Positions 8,507 to 16,182 of a stretch of 43,920 bases of DNA are shown here, piece by piece. Source of the DNA: Candidatus Spechtbacterales bacterium (lineage in GTDB: Bacteria > Patescibacteriota > Minisyncoccia > Spechtbacterales > 2-12-FULL-38-22). A program made the translations under genes and the position numbers. Under the pieces are notes generated by a model that was given only the letters and a program-made list of their open reading frames with translations, searched no databases and was not told where the DNA came from. Each line of letters starts with the position of its first letter. The first letter of the stretch is position 1. The stretch lies in contig JBBDKX010000004.1 of assembly GCA_040879145.1 (NCBI GenBank), positions 3,202-47,121 of the forward strand. The letters are read 5' to 3'.

Positions 8507-9346
8507 ATGGCTGTTAAACGGCACAAACCAACAACTCCGGGAAGAAGAGGAATGGTAACTACAGATTACGGAGTTTTAACTAAAAAGGAGCCTGAAAAAA
8601 GCTTAACGAGTGCTTATCATAGAAAAAAAGGAAGAAGCCACGGAAAGATATCAGTTAGACACAAAGGAGGCGGCTCTAAAAAGTTATACAGAGATATAGA
8701 CTTTAAACAGGACCAGGTTGGGGAGACGCTAACTGTTAAAGCTCTTGAGTACGATCCATACAGGTCTGCGTTTATAGCTCTTGTACATAATGATAATGGT
8801 ATTAAGCGGTATATACTTGCACCGGAGGGAATTAAGGTTGGGGCTAAACTCAGCATTGCAGAAAAAACTCCTATTAAGGATGGCAATCGCATGATACTGG
8901 GAAATATTCCAGTTGGCACATTTGTACATAATGTAGAGATAAAAAGAGGCAGGGGCGGACAGCTTGCAAGGTCTGCAGGTTCATATACGCGTGTTCTTGC
9001 GCATGATGCCCAAAAAACCCAACTTGTCATGCCCTCGTCTGAAGTCAGAATAATTTCAAGCGCAGGATTTGCGACAGTAGGCACTGTTTCTAATAGTACA
9101 CATAGGGAAGAAGTTGTAGGAAAAGCGGGAAAGAACAGATTAAGAGGAAAGAGGCCACATGTAAGAGGTTCAGCAATGAACCCCGTTGACCATCCTCACG
9201 GAGGAGGTGAGGGTCGGTCTCCGATAGGAATGAAGCACCCCAAAACACCATGGGGTAAAAACGCATACGGTGTTAAGACCAGGCGACCCAATAAGTATTC
9301 TGATAAGCATATAGTTAAAAGGCGTAAAAAGAAAAAAAGAAAATAG
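8507..9346 (+). CDS. rplB: Ribosomal protein uL2
   Basis: A 279-residue protein needed for subunit association and peptidyl transfer. The start MAVKRHKPTTPGRRGM and the C-terminal block MNPVDHPHGGGEGR with the universally conserved His are present. The Lys/Arg-rich tail (RRKKKKRK) ends directly in TAG. That stop is part of the motif TAGCTCGC, which recurs after other genes of this operon. Confidence 0.98.
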   Translation: MAVKRHKPTTPGRRGMVTTDYGVLTKKEPEKSLTSAYHRKKGRSHGKISVRHKGGGSKKLYRDIDFKQDQVGETLTVKALEYDPYRSAFIALVHNDNGIKRYILAPEGIKVGAKLSIAEKTPIKDGNRMILGNIPVGTFVHNVEIKRGRGGQLARSAGSYTRVLAHDAQKTQLVMPSSEVRIISSAGFATVGTVSNSTHREEVVGKAGKNRLRGKRPHVRGSAMNPVDHPHGGGEGRSPIGMKHPKTPWGKNAYGVKTRRPNKYSDKHIVKRRKKKKRK

Positions 9347-9350
9347 CTCG

Positions 9351-9390
9351 CTTCGCCTGCCTGTGCGTGAACGCACGCAGGCAGGCGAAG
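9351..9390. repeat. GCCTGCCTG palindrome after rplB
   Basis: CTTCGCCTGCCTG (9351-9363) pairs with GCAGGCAGGCGAAG ending at 9390; a GCGT/ACGC extension closes on a GA loop, with a 2-nt bulge. It is related to the hairpin at 4163-4185. Confidence 0.65.
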
Positions 9391-9395
9391 AGAAT

Positions 9396-9486
9396 CCCTA
9401 GGCCTAATGGCCGGTGGCTAGACGTAAAGTCGCCATCCCGGCACAGCCTAGGGAGATGGCGGCCCAAAGGGCTTAGCCACAAAAAA
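9396..9486. repeat. Composite intergenic element before rpsS
   Basis: Contains CCTAGGCCTAATGGCCGG followed by a second half ending GGCGGCCCAAAGGGC, TTAGCCAC and an A-run. The same two ends, without the middle 40 bp or so, occur before rpsH (13865-13915); a related inverted form lies before rplV (9890-9928). It runs to within a few bases of the rpsS ATG. Confidence 0.65.
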
Positions 9487-9491
9487 TTATT

Positions 9492-9776
9492 ATGAGTAGA
9501 TCACTAAAAAAAGGACCATACGTAGACGAAAAATTGTTAAAGAAGTTGCAGAAAGTCAAAAAAGATGAGAAAACCGTTATTAAGACATGGGCGCGCGCGT
9601 CTACCATTACTCCGGAGATGGTTGGGTACACGATAGGAGTTCATAATGGAAAGGAACATACACCTGTATTTATTACCGAAGATATGGTTGGACACAAGCT
9701 TGGTGAGTTTTCTCCTACAAGAAAGTTTGTAAGACACGGAGGGAAACTTCAAAGCAGTATGGAAAAGAGACACTAG
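9492..9776 (+). CDS. rpsS: Ribosomal protein uS19
   Basis: A 94-residue small-subunit protein of the 30S head that pairs with S13 and the A-site finger. [19 protein letters not shown] and [24 protein letters not shown]-type blocks (here [16 protein letters not shown]) and the terminal [13 protein letters not shown] are typical. Its stop is the TAG of a TAGCTCGCTAAAGCTCGC repeat. No SD; the leader is the tail of a composite palindromic element. Confidence 0.97.
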   Translation: MSRSLKKGPYVDEKLLKKLQKVKKDEKTVIKTWARASTITPEMVGYTIGVHNGKEHTPVFITEDMVGHKLGEFSPTRKFVRHGGKLQSSMEKRH

Positions 9777-9942
9777 CTCGCTAAAGCTCGCAGGTATCAG
9801 GTTTTAGGTAATAGGTATTACACTAGTGTAGCACCTAGTACCTAAAACCTAGAACCTAATTTGTGAGGCGAAGTCCCTAAGCGGCTTTGCCGCCGGGATC
9901 TCCCTAGCCACCGGCCGAAGGCCTAGGGGTGAACAAAAAATT
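9774..9942. repeat. Composite intergenic element between rpsS and rplV
   Basis: In order: TAGCTCGCTAAAGCTCGC overlapping the rpsS stop; a hairpin (9792-9858) of two 29-nt arms built from 7-nt AGGTNNT-like units (23 of 29 positions pair) around the loop CACTAGTG; TTTGTGAGGCGAAG; then an inverted version of the GCCTAGG/GGCCGGTGG unit. The same module order, shortened, precedes rpsH. Confidence 0.7.
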
Positions 9943-10422
9943 ATGGCAGAATACAAAGCAAAATTATCATATTTAAAGATATCACCAAGAAAAGTAAGGT
10001 TGGTTGCGGATTTAGTGCGGAACCAGAATATTGAGGAGGCTCGCATGCAGTTAAAATATTCAAACAAAAGAGCTTCTGTTTCACTGTTAAAGCTTTTAAA
10101 TTCAGCTGTAAGTAACGCAAAAGATGTTACTGAGGGTATTAATGAAAGCAATTTGCGCATCAAGGAAATTCGTGTTGATGAAGGCCCTATGCTAAAAAGA
10201 TATATGCCCGTTGCGCGTGGCACGGTGCATGAGATACAGAAAAAGACAAGCCACGTGACTTTAATTCTTTCGGAGAAAGAATTAAAGAAGCAACAAGAGA
10301 CAAATAACAAGAGACAAGCAAAATCAGAGCGAAAACCATCTGAAAGTGAAAAAGTAAAAACGCAAAATACAAAAACACAAGGTAAAAGTAAAAAACAAAA
10401 TATCGCCAAAGGCGATAACTAA
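9943..10422 (+). CDS. rplV: Ribosomal protein uL22 with basic C-terminal tail
   Basis: A 159-residue protein; standard L22 is about 110. The core (AKLSYLKISPRKVRLVADLVR through RVDEGPMLKRYMPVARGTVHEI) includes the beta-hairpin that narrows the exit tunnel. From about residue 112 a Lys/Gln/Ser/Thr-rich tail follows, low in complexity and probably disordered. Its start is preceded by the composite repeat. It is 47 bp upstream of rpsC, with AT-rich, 7-nt-periodic sequence between. Confidence 0.95.
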   Translation: MAEYKAKLSYLKISPRKVRLVADLVRNQNIEEARMQLKYSNKRASVSLLKLLNSAVSNAKDVTEGINESNLRIKEIRVDEGPMLKRYMPVARGTVHEIQKKTSHVTLILSEKELKKQQETNNKRQAKSERKPSESEKVKTQNTKTQGKSKKQNIAKGDN

Positions 10423-10423
10423 A

Positions 10424-10466
10424 ATTTTTAATTTTTCGTTTTAAATTTTTAATTTGAGCGATAGCA
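10424..10466. repeat. AT-rich heptad-like sequence before rpsC
   Basis: Units resembling ATTTTTA recur at roughly 7-nt spacing with an imperfect inverted arrangement, ending in GAGCGATAGC, a small GC-GATA-GC hairpin, and then the rpsC ATG. A similar tract precedes rplO (16110-16182). Confidence 0.45.
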
Positions 10467-10469
10467 AAC

Positions 10470-11150
10470 ATGACTCATAAAACTCACCCACTTAGTAAAA
10501 GATTAGGATATACAAAAGGATGGAATTCCCGTTGGTTTGATAGTAAAAAATATGCTGAAAATGCCCAGCAAGACTACCTTATAAGAGAATATACTCTTGA
10601 AAAATTTAAAAACGCGGGAGTTGCCAGTGTTGAAGTTGAAAGGTTTGCTAATTCAATTTCAGTTATAATATATACTTCAAGACCAGGGTTAATAATTGGA
10701 CGCGGGGGAACAGGAATAGAAGAGGCTAAAAAAGAGATGCACAAAGAGTTGCGTAATAAAATGAGGCGCAGGCACGATGCCAGAGAGCGCGAACAGTTGG
10801 TAGCCCCCGAGATTAGAGTAGAGGTAAGAGAGGTTCGCGACAGCGATGCTCACGCCCGACTCATTGCACTTAACGTAGCAGAACAGCTTGAAAGAAGGAT
10901 GCCTTTTAGGAGAGTTATTAAGAGGTCGCTGGATAGAGTTATGACTAATAAGGAGGTTGAGGGGGCTAAAATATCTGTTGCAGGTCGGCTTAATGGAGCG
11001 GAAATGGCAAGGAGCGAGTTTGTTAAGGAAGGCAATCTACCCCTTCAGACACTACGTGCCGACATAGATTATGCGTATGTACAAGCTTTGACTAAATATG
11101 GAGTGATCGGAGTTAAGGTTTGGATATATAGAGGAGAAAAATTAGAATAA
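10470..11150 (+). CDS. rpsC: Ribosomal protein uS3
   Basis: A 226-residue protein at the mRNA entry channel. The N-terminus THKTHPLSKRLGYTKGWNSR, the KH-type motif GLIIGRGGTGIEEAKK (GxxG in the middle) and the C-terminal domain GRLNGAEMARSEFVKEG are diagnostic. Length is usual. A 61-bp gap to rplP follows, with no obvious element. Confidence 0.98.
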   Translation: MTHKTHPLSKRLGYTKGWNSRWFDSKKYAENAQQDYLIREYTLEKFKNAGVASVEVERFANSISVIIYTSRPGLIIGRGGTGIEEAKKEMHKELRNKMRRRHDAREREQLVAPEIRVEVREVRDSDAHARLIALNVAEQLERRMPFRRVIKRSLDRVMTNKEVEGAKISVAGRLNGAEMARSEFVKEGNLPLQTLRADIDYAYVQALTKYGVIGVKVWIYRGEKLE

Positions 11151-11211
11151 TATTTACATTATAAATGTTGCACAATTGTTCAATCCGTGATATTTTAATA
11201 AGGTTTTAAAC

Positions 11212-11622
11212 ATGCTGTTACCTAAAAAAGTAAAACATAGAAAATGGTGGAAAGGCCGCAAAAGAACGAGTATGGAAAGTCGCGGGACGTATTTGGCATT
11301 TGGGCAGTATGGTTTACAGGTTTCCGAAGGGGAGGCATGGATAACTTCGCGCCAGATAGAGGCATCACGTCGTGCGATAACGAGATATATGAAGCGAGGC
11401 GGAAAAGTTTGGATAAGAGTTTTTCCTGATAAGCCCGTAACTCGAAAGGGTACAGAGGTTCCCATGGGTGGCGGAAAGGGTGCTGTAGATCATTTTGTAA
11501 CTCCTGTATATCCGGGAAGAGTACTCTTTGAGGTAGATGGAGTTTCTGAAGAGATAGCACGCGAGGCTCTTAAAAGAGCAAGTTATAAGTTACCGGTAAA
11601 AACTAAGGTGATAGTCCGCTAA
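11212..11622 (+). CDS. rplP: Ribosomal protein uL16
   Basis: A 136-residue large-subunit protein that positions tRNA in the A and P sites. [16 protein letters not shown], the [14 protein letters not shown]-like block ([24 protein letters not shown]) and the [11 protein letters not shown] loop are typical. Its last two codons, CGC and TAA, lie inside a CCGCTAACGCTCGCAGG stretch, another instance of the stop-associated repeat of this operon. Confidence 0.98.
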   Translation: MLLPKKVKHRKWWKGRKRTSMESRGTYLAFGQYGLQVSEGEAWITSRQIEASRRAITRYMKRGGKVWIRVFPDKPVTRKGTEVPMGGGKGAVDHFVTPVYPGRVLFEVDGVSEEIAREALKRASYKLPVKTKVIVR

Positions 11623-11641
11623 CGCTCGCAGGAATAAAATT

Positions 11642-11848
11642 ATGAAAGCACAGGAATTAAAGAAAAAATCAAGCGAAGAGTTAAATAAACTACTTAAGGA
11701 TAAAAAAAGCCAGGCAGTAAATTTAAGAATGAATATCGCTAGTGGTAATGTTAAGAATGTACGTGAATTGCACAATATTAAAAAAGATGTAGCGCGTATT
11801 ATCACAATATTGAGAGAGAGAGCTGTCGCTGTTACTACAGAAGAATAA
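11642..11848 (+). CDS. rpmC: Ribosomal protein uL29
   Basis: A 68-residue, two-helix protein at the tunnel exit. [20 protein letters not shown] and the second helix [21 protein letters not shown] match the family. It lies between rplP and rpsQ with gaps of 19 and 8 bp. The order L16-L29-S17 is the standard S10-spc arrangement. Confidence 0.96.
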   Translation: MKAQELKKKSSEELNKLLKDKKSQAVNLRMNIASGNVKNVRELHNIKKDVARIITILRERAVAVTTEE

Positions 11849-11856
11849 AACTTATT

Positions 11857-12117
11857 ATGACAAACAAAAAAGAGAAAAAAGAGAATACAGTAAACCGAAA
11901 GAAGATGAGAGGTACTGTTGTTTCAAACAAGATGGAAAAAACCCTTGTAGTAGAGGTAAATCGCTTGCTTGAACACCCAAAGTACAAAAAAAGATTTAAG
12001 AAATCAAAAAAATATAAGGCCCACTACGAAGATGGTGAATACAACATCGGTGATAAGGTTGTAATAGAAGAAACAAGGCCTATTTCAAAAGATAAAAGAT
12101 TTCGTGTACTAAAATAG
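11857..12117 (+). CDS. rpsQ: Ribosomal protein uS17
   Basis: An 86-residue OB-fold protein of the 30S body. [37 protein letters not shown] and [20 protein letters not shown] are the expected blocks. A short charged N-terminal extension precedes the core. The TAG stop at 12115-12117 begins a TAGCTCGCTAACGCTCGC motif that leads into the second copy of the 89-bp repeat. Confidence 0.97.
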   Translation: MTNKKEKKENTVNRKKMRGTVVSNKMEKTLVVEVNRLLEHPKYKKRFKKSKKYKAHYEDGEYNIGDKVVIEETRPISKDKRFRVLK

Positions 12118-12120
12118 CTC

Positions 12121-12209
12121 GCTAACGCTCGCTTTGATTACGCTGATAATAGCTGATACCACTGATGATATTTAGAGTATCAGCGAAATCAGTTACTATC
12201 AGCGGTATC
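12121..12209. repeat. 89-bp palindromic repeat, copy 2 (upstream of rplN)
   Basis: Nearly identical to 6515-6603 (one difference, GATGG versus GATGA in the loop region). As at copy 1, it follows a GCTCGC-type motif and ends a short distance (13 nt) before a ribosomal start codon. Confidence 0.88.
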
Positions 12210-12222
12210 GGGACAAAAAAGT

Positions 12223-12588
12223 ATGATACAAAACCAGACAAGACTAAAAGTAGCAGATAATTCAGGTGCCAAAGAGATAATGTGCATCCGCGTTTTGGGA
12301 GGCAGTAAAAGAAGATATGCTGAAATAGGCGACGTTATTGTGGCATCTGTTAAAAAAGCTGAACCGCGTCGTCCTGTAAAGAAAAAGGATGTGGTTAGGG
12401 CTGTTATTGTGCGTCAGAGAAAACCTTTTCGCAGAAAGGATGGGTCATATATTTATTTTGATGAGAATGCGGCAGTTATTTTGGATGGAGTAATGCCTAA
12501 GGGTGGTAGAATATTTGGACCAATACCAAGAGAGTTAAAACAGAGAGGTTATGCTAAAATAGCTTCGTTGTCACAGGAATTATTGTAA
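12223..12588 (+). CDS. rplN: Ribosomal protein uL14
   Basis: A 121-residue protein at the subunit interface. [19 protein letters not shown] is the textbook start; [28 protein letters not shown] closes the fold. Normal length. It starts 13 bp after the 89-bp repeat and is followed by rplX after 4 bp. Confidence 0.98.
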   Translation: MIQNQTRLKVADNSGAKEIMCIRVLGGSKRRYAEIGDVIVASVKKAEPRRPVKKKDVVRAVIVRQRKPFRRKDGSYIYFDENAAVILDGVMPKGGRIFGPIPRELKQRGYAKIASLSQELL

Positions 12589-12592
12589 ATTT

Positions 12593-12901
12593 ATGAAAAT
12601 AAAAACAGGAGACAAAGTATTAATATTGCACGGTAAAAATCGGGGAAAGACCGGAAAGGTTCTTTCTGCTATACCTCAAAAAGGAACTCTGGTTGTAGAG
12701 GGAGTGAATATTCAGAAACAGCATGTAAGGCCTAAAAAACAAGGTGAAAAAGGACAGGTTATTGAAAAGCCCGGCCCTGTTGATGTATCTAATGTAAAAC
12801 TGGTTTGCACAAACTGCAATAAAGCCGCGCGCGTAGGATATAAAGTAGAAGGGGGTACAAAATATAGAGTGTGCAAGAAATGCAACAATGCAATTAAATA
12901 G
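12593..12901 (+). CDS. rplX: Ribosomal protein uL24
   Basis: A 102-residue assembly initiator of the large subunit. The KOW motif region (GDKVLILHGKNRGKTGKVL) is at the start. The C-terminal part carries two C-x2-C pairs (C72/C75 and C94/C97), a zinc-ribbon-like feature of many bacterial L24 proteins. Stop TAG is followed by a long inverted repeat before rplE. Confidence 0.97.
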   Translation: MKIKTGDKVLILHGKNRGKTGKVLSAIPQKGTLVVEGVNIQKQHVRPKKQGEKGQVIEKPGPVDVSNVKLVCTNCNKAARVGYKVEGGTKYRVCKKCNNAIK

Positions 12902-12911
12902 GAATTAGGCG

Positions 12912-12966
12912 TTAACTTTTTAGTTTTTTATCCGCCAGCCGACGGGCCAAGAAGCTAAAAAGTTAA
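12912..12966. repeat. Inverted repeat between rplX and rplE
   Basis: TTAACTTTTTAG (12912-12923) pairs perfectly with CTAAAAAGTTAA (12955-12966). It is followed by CTCTTAAAAAGATA and the rplE ATG. The pgk-recJ gap (24424-24475) has the same design and shares TTAGGCGTTA upstream and CTTAAAAAG downstream, so the two are copies of one element type. Confidence 0.7.
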
Positions 12967-12984
12967 CTCTTAAAAAGATAAATC

Positions 12985-13569
12985 ATGGCAGAAACACTAA
13001 GTTTAGATAAAGAATATAAGGAAAAGATAAAACCCGAACTCGCTAAGGAGTTCGGTGGTCTTAACTCGCACGCAGTTCCGCGTCTGGAAAAAATAATTGT
13101 AAATAGCGGTATTGGTAAGATAGCGATGTTGCGAAAAGGTAAAAGCACTGGTTCTCAAACAGATGAAGAAATGCTCGGTGATATTGTTGAAGGACTAAGT
13201 AATATAGCGGGTCAAAAACCACATCTTATATATGCTCGAAAAAGTATTGCGGGATTTAAACTAAGAGAAGGAATGCCCGTCGGTCTAAGAGTTACTCTTA
13301 GAGGTAAAAGAATGTATGATTTCCTGGCTCGCTTAAATAACGTTGCACTGCCTAGAACAAGAGATTTTAGAGGTATTTCTTCTGAGGGGGTTGATAAAGG
13401 TGGTAATTTGACAATAGGCATCAAGGAGAGTAGTATTTTTCCTGAAGTGCCAACATCTAATTTTAACTGGGGTTTTGAAATTACTCTTGTAACCAATACT
13501 AATGACAAAGAGCATGCCCTACAGTTATTTAAAAGGTTGGGTGTGCCATTTAAATCCGAAGATAAGTAG
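12985..13569 (+). CDS. rplE: Ribosomal protein uL5
   Basis: A 194-residue protein of the central protuberance that binds 5S rRNA and contacts P-site tRNA. Blocks present: VPRLEKIIVNSGIGK, GQKPHLIYARKSIAGFKLREGMPVGLRVTLRG (shown in part), and the LPRTRDFRGIS segment. Somewhat longer than the usual 180 because of an insertion near residues 50-60 (GKSTGSQTDEE). Confidence 0.97.
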   Translation: MAETLSLDKEYKEKIKPELAKEFGGLNSHAVPRLEKIIVNSGIGKIAMLRKGKSTGSQTDEEMLGDIVEGLSNIAGQKPHLIYARKSIAGFKLREGMPVGLRVTLRGKRMYDFLARLNNVALPRTRDFRGISSEGVDKGGNLTIGIKESSIFPEVPTSNFNWGFEITLVTNTNDKEHALQLFKRLGVPFKSEDK

Positions 13570-13578
13570 TTTATTTAT

Positions 13579-13764
13579 ATGCCTAAGAAATCTAAAATAG
13601 CAAAAGCATACAAAAAGCCAAAGTTTTCAACCAGAAAAGAAAACAGGTGTTTTCGATGTGGGAGGAACAGAGGATATATGCGTGATTTTGACCTTTGCAG
13701 AATATGTTTTCGTGAAATGGCAAGCCGGGGAGAATTACCCGGTGTCCGAAAATCAAGCTGGTAA
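13579..13764 (+). CDS. rpsN: Ribosomal protein uS14, zinc-binding type
   Basis: A 61-residue S14 of the short zinc-binding class: C24, C27, C40 and C43 form two C-x2-C knuckles ([22 protein letters not shown]). It ends with the canonical RKSSW. It is 9 bp after rplE. Directly after the TAA comes TAGCTCGCTAAAGCTCGC and then the composite palindromic element leading to rpsH. Confidence 0.98.
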   Translation: MPKKSKIAKAYKKPKFSTRKENRCFRCGRNRGYMRDFDLCRICFREMASRGELPGVRKSSW

Positions 13765-13916
13765 TAGCTCGCTAAAGCTCGCAGGGGTTAGGTACTAGGT
13801 TCTAGGTATTAGACTAAAACCTAACACCTGTAACCCAACACCTAATTTGTGAGCAAAACGAATCTCTAGGCCTAATAGCCGGGATGGCGGCCCAAAGGGC
13901 TTAGCCACAAAAAACT
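13765..13916. repeat. Composite intergenic element between rpsN and rpsH
   Basis: The module order of 9774-9942 recurs: TAGCTCGCTAAAGCTCGC, then heptad-like AGGTNNT units forming an imperfect hairpin, then CACCTAATTTGTGAG, then CTAGGCCTAATAGCCGG joined directly to GATGGCGGCCCAAAGGGC, TTAGCCAC and an A-run next to the ATG. Compared with 9396-9486, about 40 central bases are missing. Confidence 0.7.
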
Positions 13917-14315
13917 ATGTCACACACAGATCCAATAGCAGATATGTTAACAGTTATAAGAAACGCGCAAGCCGCGAATAAAAGTACGGTTAAAATTCCT
14001 TACTCCGGAGTTAAGTTTGAATTGGTAAAAATATTAGAAAAAGAGGGTTATATCGGTTCAGTTGAGAAAAAAGGAACAAAGCCCAAGCAGGTTATAATTG
14101 TTAATTTGAAATATAAAGAAAGCGGCATGCCGCAAATAACACATATCAAAAGAATAAGCACACCGGGTCAGAGAATATACATAGGTTATAGAGATGTGCA
14201 GAATGTGAAGGAAGGTTATGGCACAGCTGTAATATCAACACCCGCGGGTCTTCTTACAAACGAGGAAGCTAAGAAACGCAAATTAGGAGGAGAGCGGATA
14301 TGTGAGATTTGGTAA
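13917..14315 (+). CDS. rpsH: Ribosomal protein uS8
   Basis: A 132-residue protein of the 30S central domain; in many bacteria it also represses the spc operon. DPIADMLTVIRNAQ and the C-terminal VISTPAGLLTNEEAKKRKLGGE are diagnostic. The start codon follows the A-run of the composite repeat. A 111-bp palindromic gap follows before rplF. Confidence 0.98.
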   Translation: MSHTDPIADMLTVIRNAQAANKSTVKIPYSGVKFELVKILEKEGYIGSVEKKGTKPKQVIIVNLKYKESGMPQITHIKRISTPGQRIYIGYRDVQNVKEGYGTAVISTPAGLLTNEEAKKRKLGGERICEIW

Positions 14316-14324
14316 ATAAACTTA

Positions 14325-14426
14325 GCTTACAAGCTGTCAGTTTATAGCTTTCAGCTTAAGGTATATAATGAATTATAAAACGATAAAATTTAAAGCTGAT
14401 CAGCTAAAAGCTAGAAGCTAAAAGCT
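14325..14426. repeat. AGCTNNN heptad palindrome before rplF
   Basis: Downstream arm: AGCTGAT, one C, then AGCTAAA, AGCTAGA, AGCTAAA and AGCT at exact 7-nt steps (14394-14426), touching the rplF ATG. Upstream arm (14325-14360) holds complementary AGCTT-containing units. The loop between contains TATAAT, a possible -10 element. A second AGCTNNN array lies before tpiA (22484-22511). Confidence 0.75.
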
Positions 14427-14975
14427 ATGTCACGAATAGGAAAAAAACCAATTGATATCCCCGACAAAGTAGAAGTAACAGTTGAGGATGATACCATCAA
14501 AGCTAAAGGCCCTCTTGGGGAACTATCTTTGGATTTCCCCGATATTGTAAAAGTTGAGTTAACAGATAATACTGTTGCTGTTTCATTGGCAAGAACTGGA
14601 AATAAATTTAAGCCGTATTGGGGACTTTACAGAGCGCTTATCGCAAATATTATACAGGGAGTTCATGAGGGTTTTCAGAAAAAGCTTAGCATAGAAGGTG
14701 TTGGGTACAGGGCGGAGATTAAAGGAGATGAGTTGGTTTTAAACCTTGGATATTCGCACCCCGTTGTTATGGAGATTCCAAAAGATTTGAAAATTGAAGT
14801 TGAAAAAAACATAATAACTGTTTCAGGTATAGACAAACAAAGAGTTGGGCAGATGGCAGCAGATATAAGAAGTAAGAGAAAACCCGAACCTTACAAGGGT
14901 AAAGGTATAAGATACGAAGGTGAGCACGTGCGTAGAAAAGCAGGTAAGCGCGCCATAGCCGGAGGTGGTAAATAA
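14427..14975 (+). CDS. rplF: Ribosomal protein uL6
   Basis: A 182-residue protein near the factor-binding site. [17 protein letters not shown], the [25 protein letters not shown]-type block (here IEGVGYRAE) and the end [15 protein letters not shown] are typical. The ATG abuts the last AGCT of a heptad palindrome, which leaves no room for an SD. Confidence 0.98.
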   Translation: MSRIGKKPIDIPDKVEVTVEDDTIKAKGPLGELSLDFPDIVKVELTDNTVAVSLARTGNKFKPYWGLYRALIANIIQGVHEGFQKKLSIEGVGYRAEIKGDELVLNLGYSHPVVMEIPKDLKIEVEKNIITVSGIDKQRVGQMAADIRSKRKPEPYKGKGIRYEGEHVRRKAGKRAIAGGGK

Positions 14976-14983
14976 GCAAAAAC

Positions 14984-15346
14984 ATGTCAAAAATAAAAGA
15001 AAGAAGATTAAAAAGAATAAGAAGGCACAAGCGAGTGAGGGCGCGTGTTTCAGGTACACCGCAACGTCCGCGTTTATTTGTCTTTAAGAGTAATCAGCAT
15101 ATATATTGCGGGTTGGCAGATGATGTAAATAGTAAGGTGTTGTTAGTATTTTCTGATTTAAAATTGTCCGGCAAAAAGACAAACAACCCTACTTTGGAAA
15201 TATCAAAAAAAGTAGGTGAGGAACTGGGTAAAGGGGCTGTAAAGGCGGGATATAAAAAAGTAGTATTTGATAGAGGAGGATATAAATATCACGGAAAAAT
15301 AAAAGCGCTTGCCGAAGGTGCGCGCTCAGCAGGATTAAAATTCTAA
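14984..15346 (+). CDS. rplR: Ribosomal protein uL18
   Basis: A 120-residue 5S rRNA-binding protein of the central protuberance. Blocks: [34 protein letters not shown], and the terminal [19 protein letters not shown]. It is 8 bp after rplF. Length is normal. Confidence 0.97.
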   Translation: MSKIKERRLKRIRRHKRVRARVSGTPQRPRLFVFKSNQHIYCGLADDVNSKVLLVFSDLKLSGKKTNNPTLEISKKVGEELGKGAVKAGYKKVVFDRGGYKYHGKIKALAEGARSAGLKF

Positions 15347-15357
15347 ATAATATTAAT

Positions 15358-16101
15358 ATGGTACAACAGCAACAACAACAAAGAGGCCCTGGAGGTCCCG
15401 GAGGACAAAGAGGAGGTCATAGAGGCCCTGGAGGTCCCGGAGGGCAAAGAGGAGGTCATAGAGGCCCTGGAGGTCCCGGAGGGCAAAGAGGGGGAGGGCA
15501 CAGAGACCCAAGAGGACAACAAAGGGAAAGAGATCAGGAGTTTGACCAGAAGGTTCTTGATATTGCGCGAGTGGCTCGTGTTGTAGCTGGTGGCCGCAGA
15601 TTTAGTTTTAGAGCTACGGTTGTCATAGGCGATAAAAAGGGCCGTGTGGGAGTAGGTGTTGGAAAGGGTTCTGATGTAACAATTGCGATAGGAAAAGCTG
15701 CTAAAAATGCTAAGAAAAATGTAATGACAGTTCCTATGACCCCGGAAGGCACCTTACCTTACGACATAACAGGAAAGCAGTCTTCATCTGTTGTCTTTTT
15801 GAAGCCCGCAAAGGAAGGTAGGGGTGTTATTGCGGGAGGAGCTGTCCGTACAGTATGCGACCTTGCAGGATATAAAGATATAGCAGCTAAGGTTTTATCC
15901 AGAAGCACAAATAAACTTAATATGGCCTTGGCCACTGTAAATGCTCTTGAGAAGATAGACTACAAGGCACCTGCTGAGGTTAAAAAACCCGAAAAGAAGA
16001 TTGGAAAATCAAAAGAAAAGACAGAAGTAAAGACTGGAAAAAAGAAAACAGAAAAGTCTGATAAGAAAACCGTTAAAGCAAAATCTACAAAAAACGAATA
16101 A
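15358..16101 (+). CDS. rpsE: Ribosomal protein uS5 with repetitive N-terminal and basic C-terminal extensions
   Basis: A 247-residue protein; ordinary bacterial S5 is about 165-175. Residues 1-60 are low complexity: a Gln run followed by three units of RGPGGPGGQRGGH, resembling RGG-type RNA-binding tails. The S5 core begins near residue 60 (QEFDQKVLDIARVARVVAGGRRFSF) and includes GRVGVGVGKGSDV and the C-terminal S5 fold. After residue 205 a Lys/Thr/Glu-rich tail follows. S5 lies at the mRNA entry channel and affects decoding fidelity. The gene after it is rplO, so rpmD is absent. Confidence 0.97.
   Translation: MVQQQQQQRGPGGPGGQRGGHRGPGGPGGQRGGHRGPGGPGGQRGGGHRDPRGQQRERDQEFDQKVLDIARVARVVAGGRRFSFRATVVIGDKKGRVGVGVGKGSDVTIAIGKAAKNAKKNVMTVPMTPEGTLPYDITGKQSSSVVFLKPAKEGRGVIAGGAVRTVCDLAGYKDIAAKVLSRSTNKLNMALATVNALEKIDYKAPAEVKKPEKKIGKSKEKTEVKTGKKKTEKSDKKTVKAKSTKNE
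15382..15498 (+). repeat. Three 39-bp direct repeats inside rpsE
   Basis: Units start at 15382, 15421 and 15460 and each encode RGPGGPGGQRGGH or a close variant. They are almost identical at the DNA level (GGACAA versus GGGCAA in the unit), which suggests recent expansion by slippage or unequal recombination. Confidence 0.9.
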
Positions 16102-16109
16102 TAAATAAT

Positions 16110-16182
16110 AAACCATTTTTACTTAGTCAATTTTTAACTTTTCATTTTTAATTTTAAATTTGACTGAGCGAAGCGAAGAAAT
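16110..16182. repeat. AT-rich inverted repeat before rplO
   Basis: TTAGTCAATTTTTAA near 16121 is imperfectly complementary to TTTTAAATTTGACTGA ending near 16166, with T-rich roughly 7-nt units between. It ends in GCGAAGCGAAG and then the rplO ATG. It matches in style the tract before rpsC. Confidence 0.5.

Noticed and set aside
14325-15498. CRISPR-like arrays at the heptad and 39-bp repeats
   Set aside because: Units are contiguous, without unique spacers, and one set is inside the rpsE reading frame. No cas genes are present.
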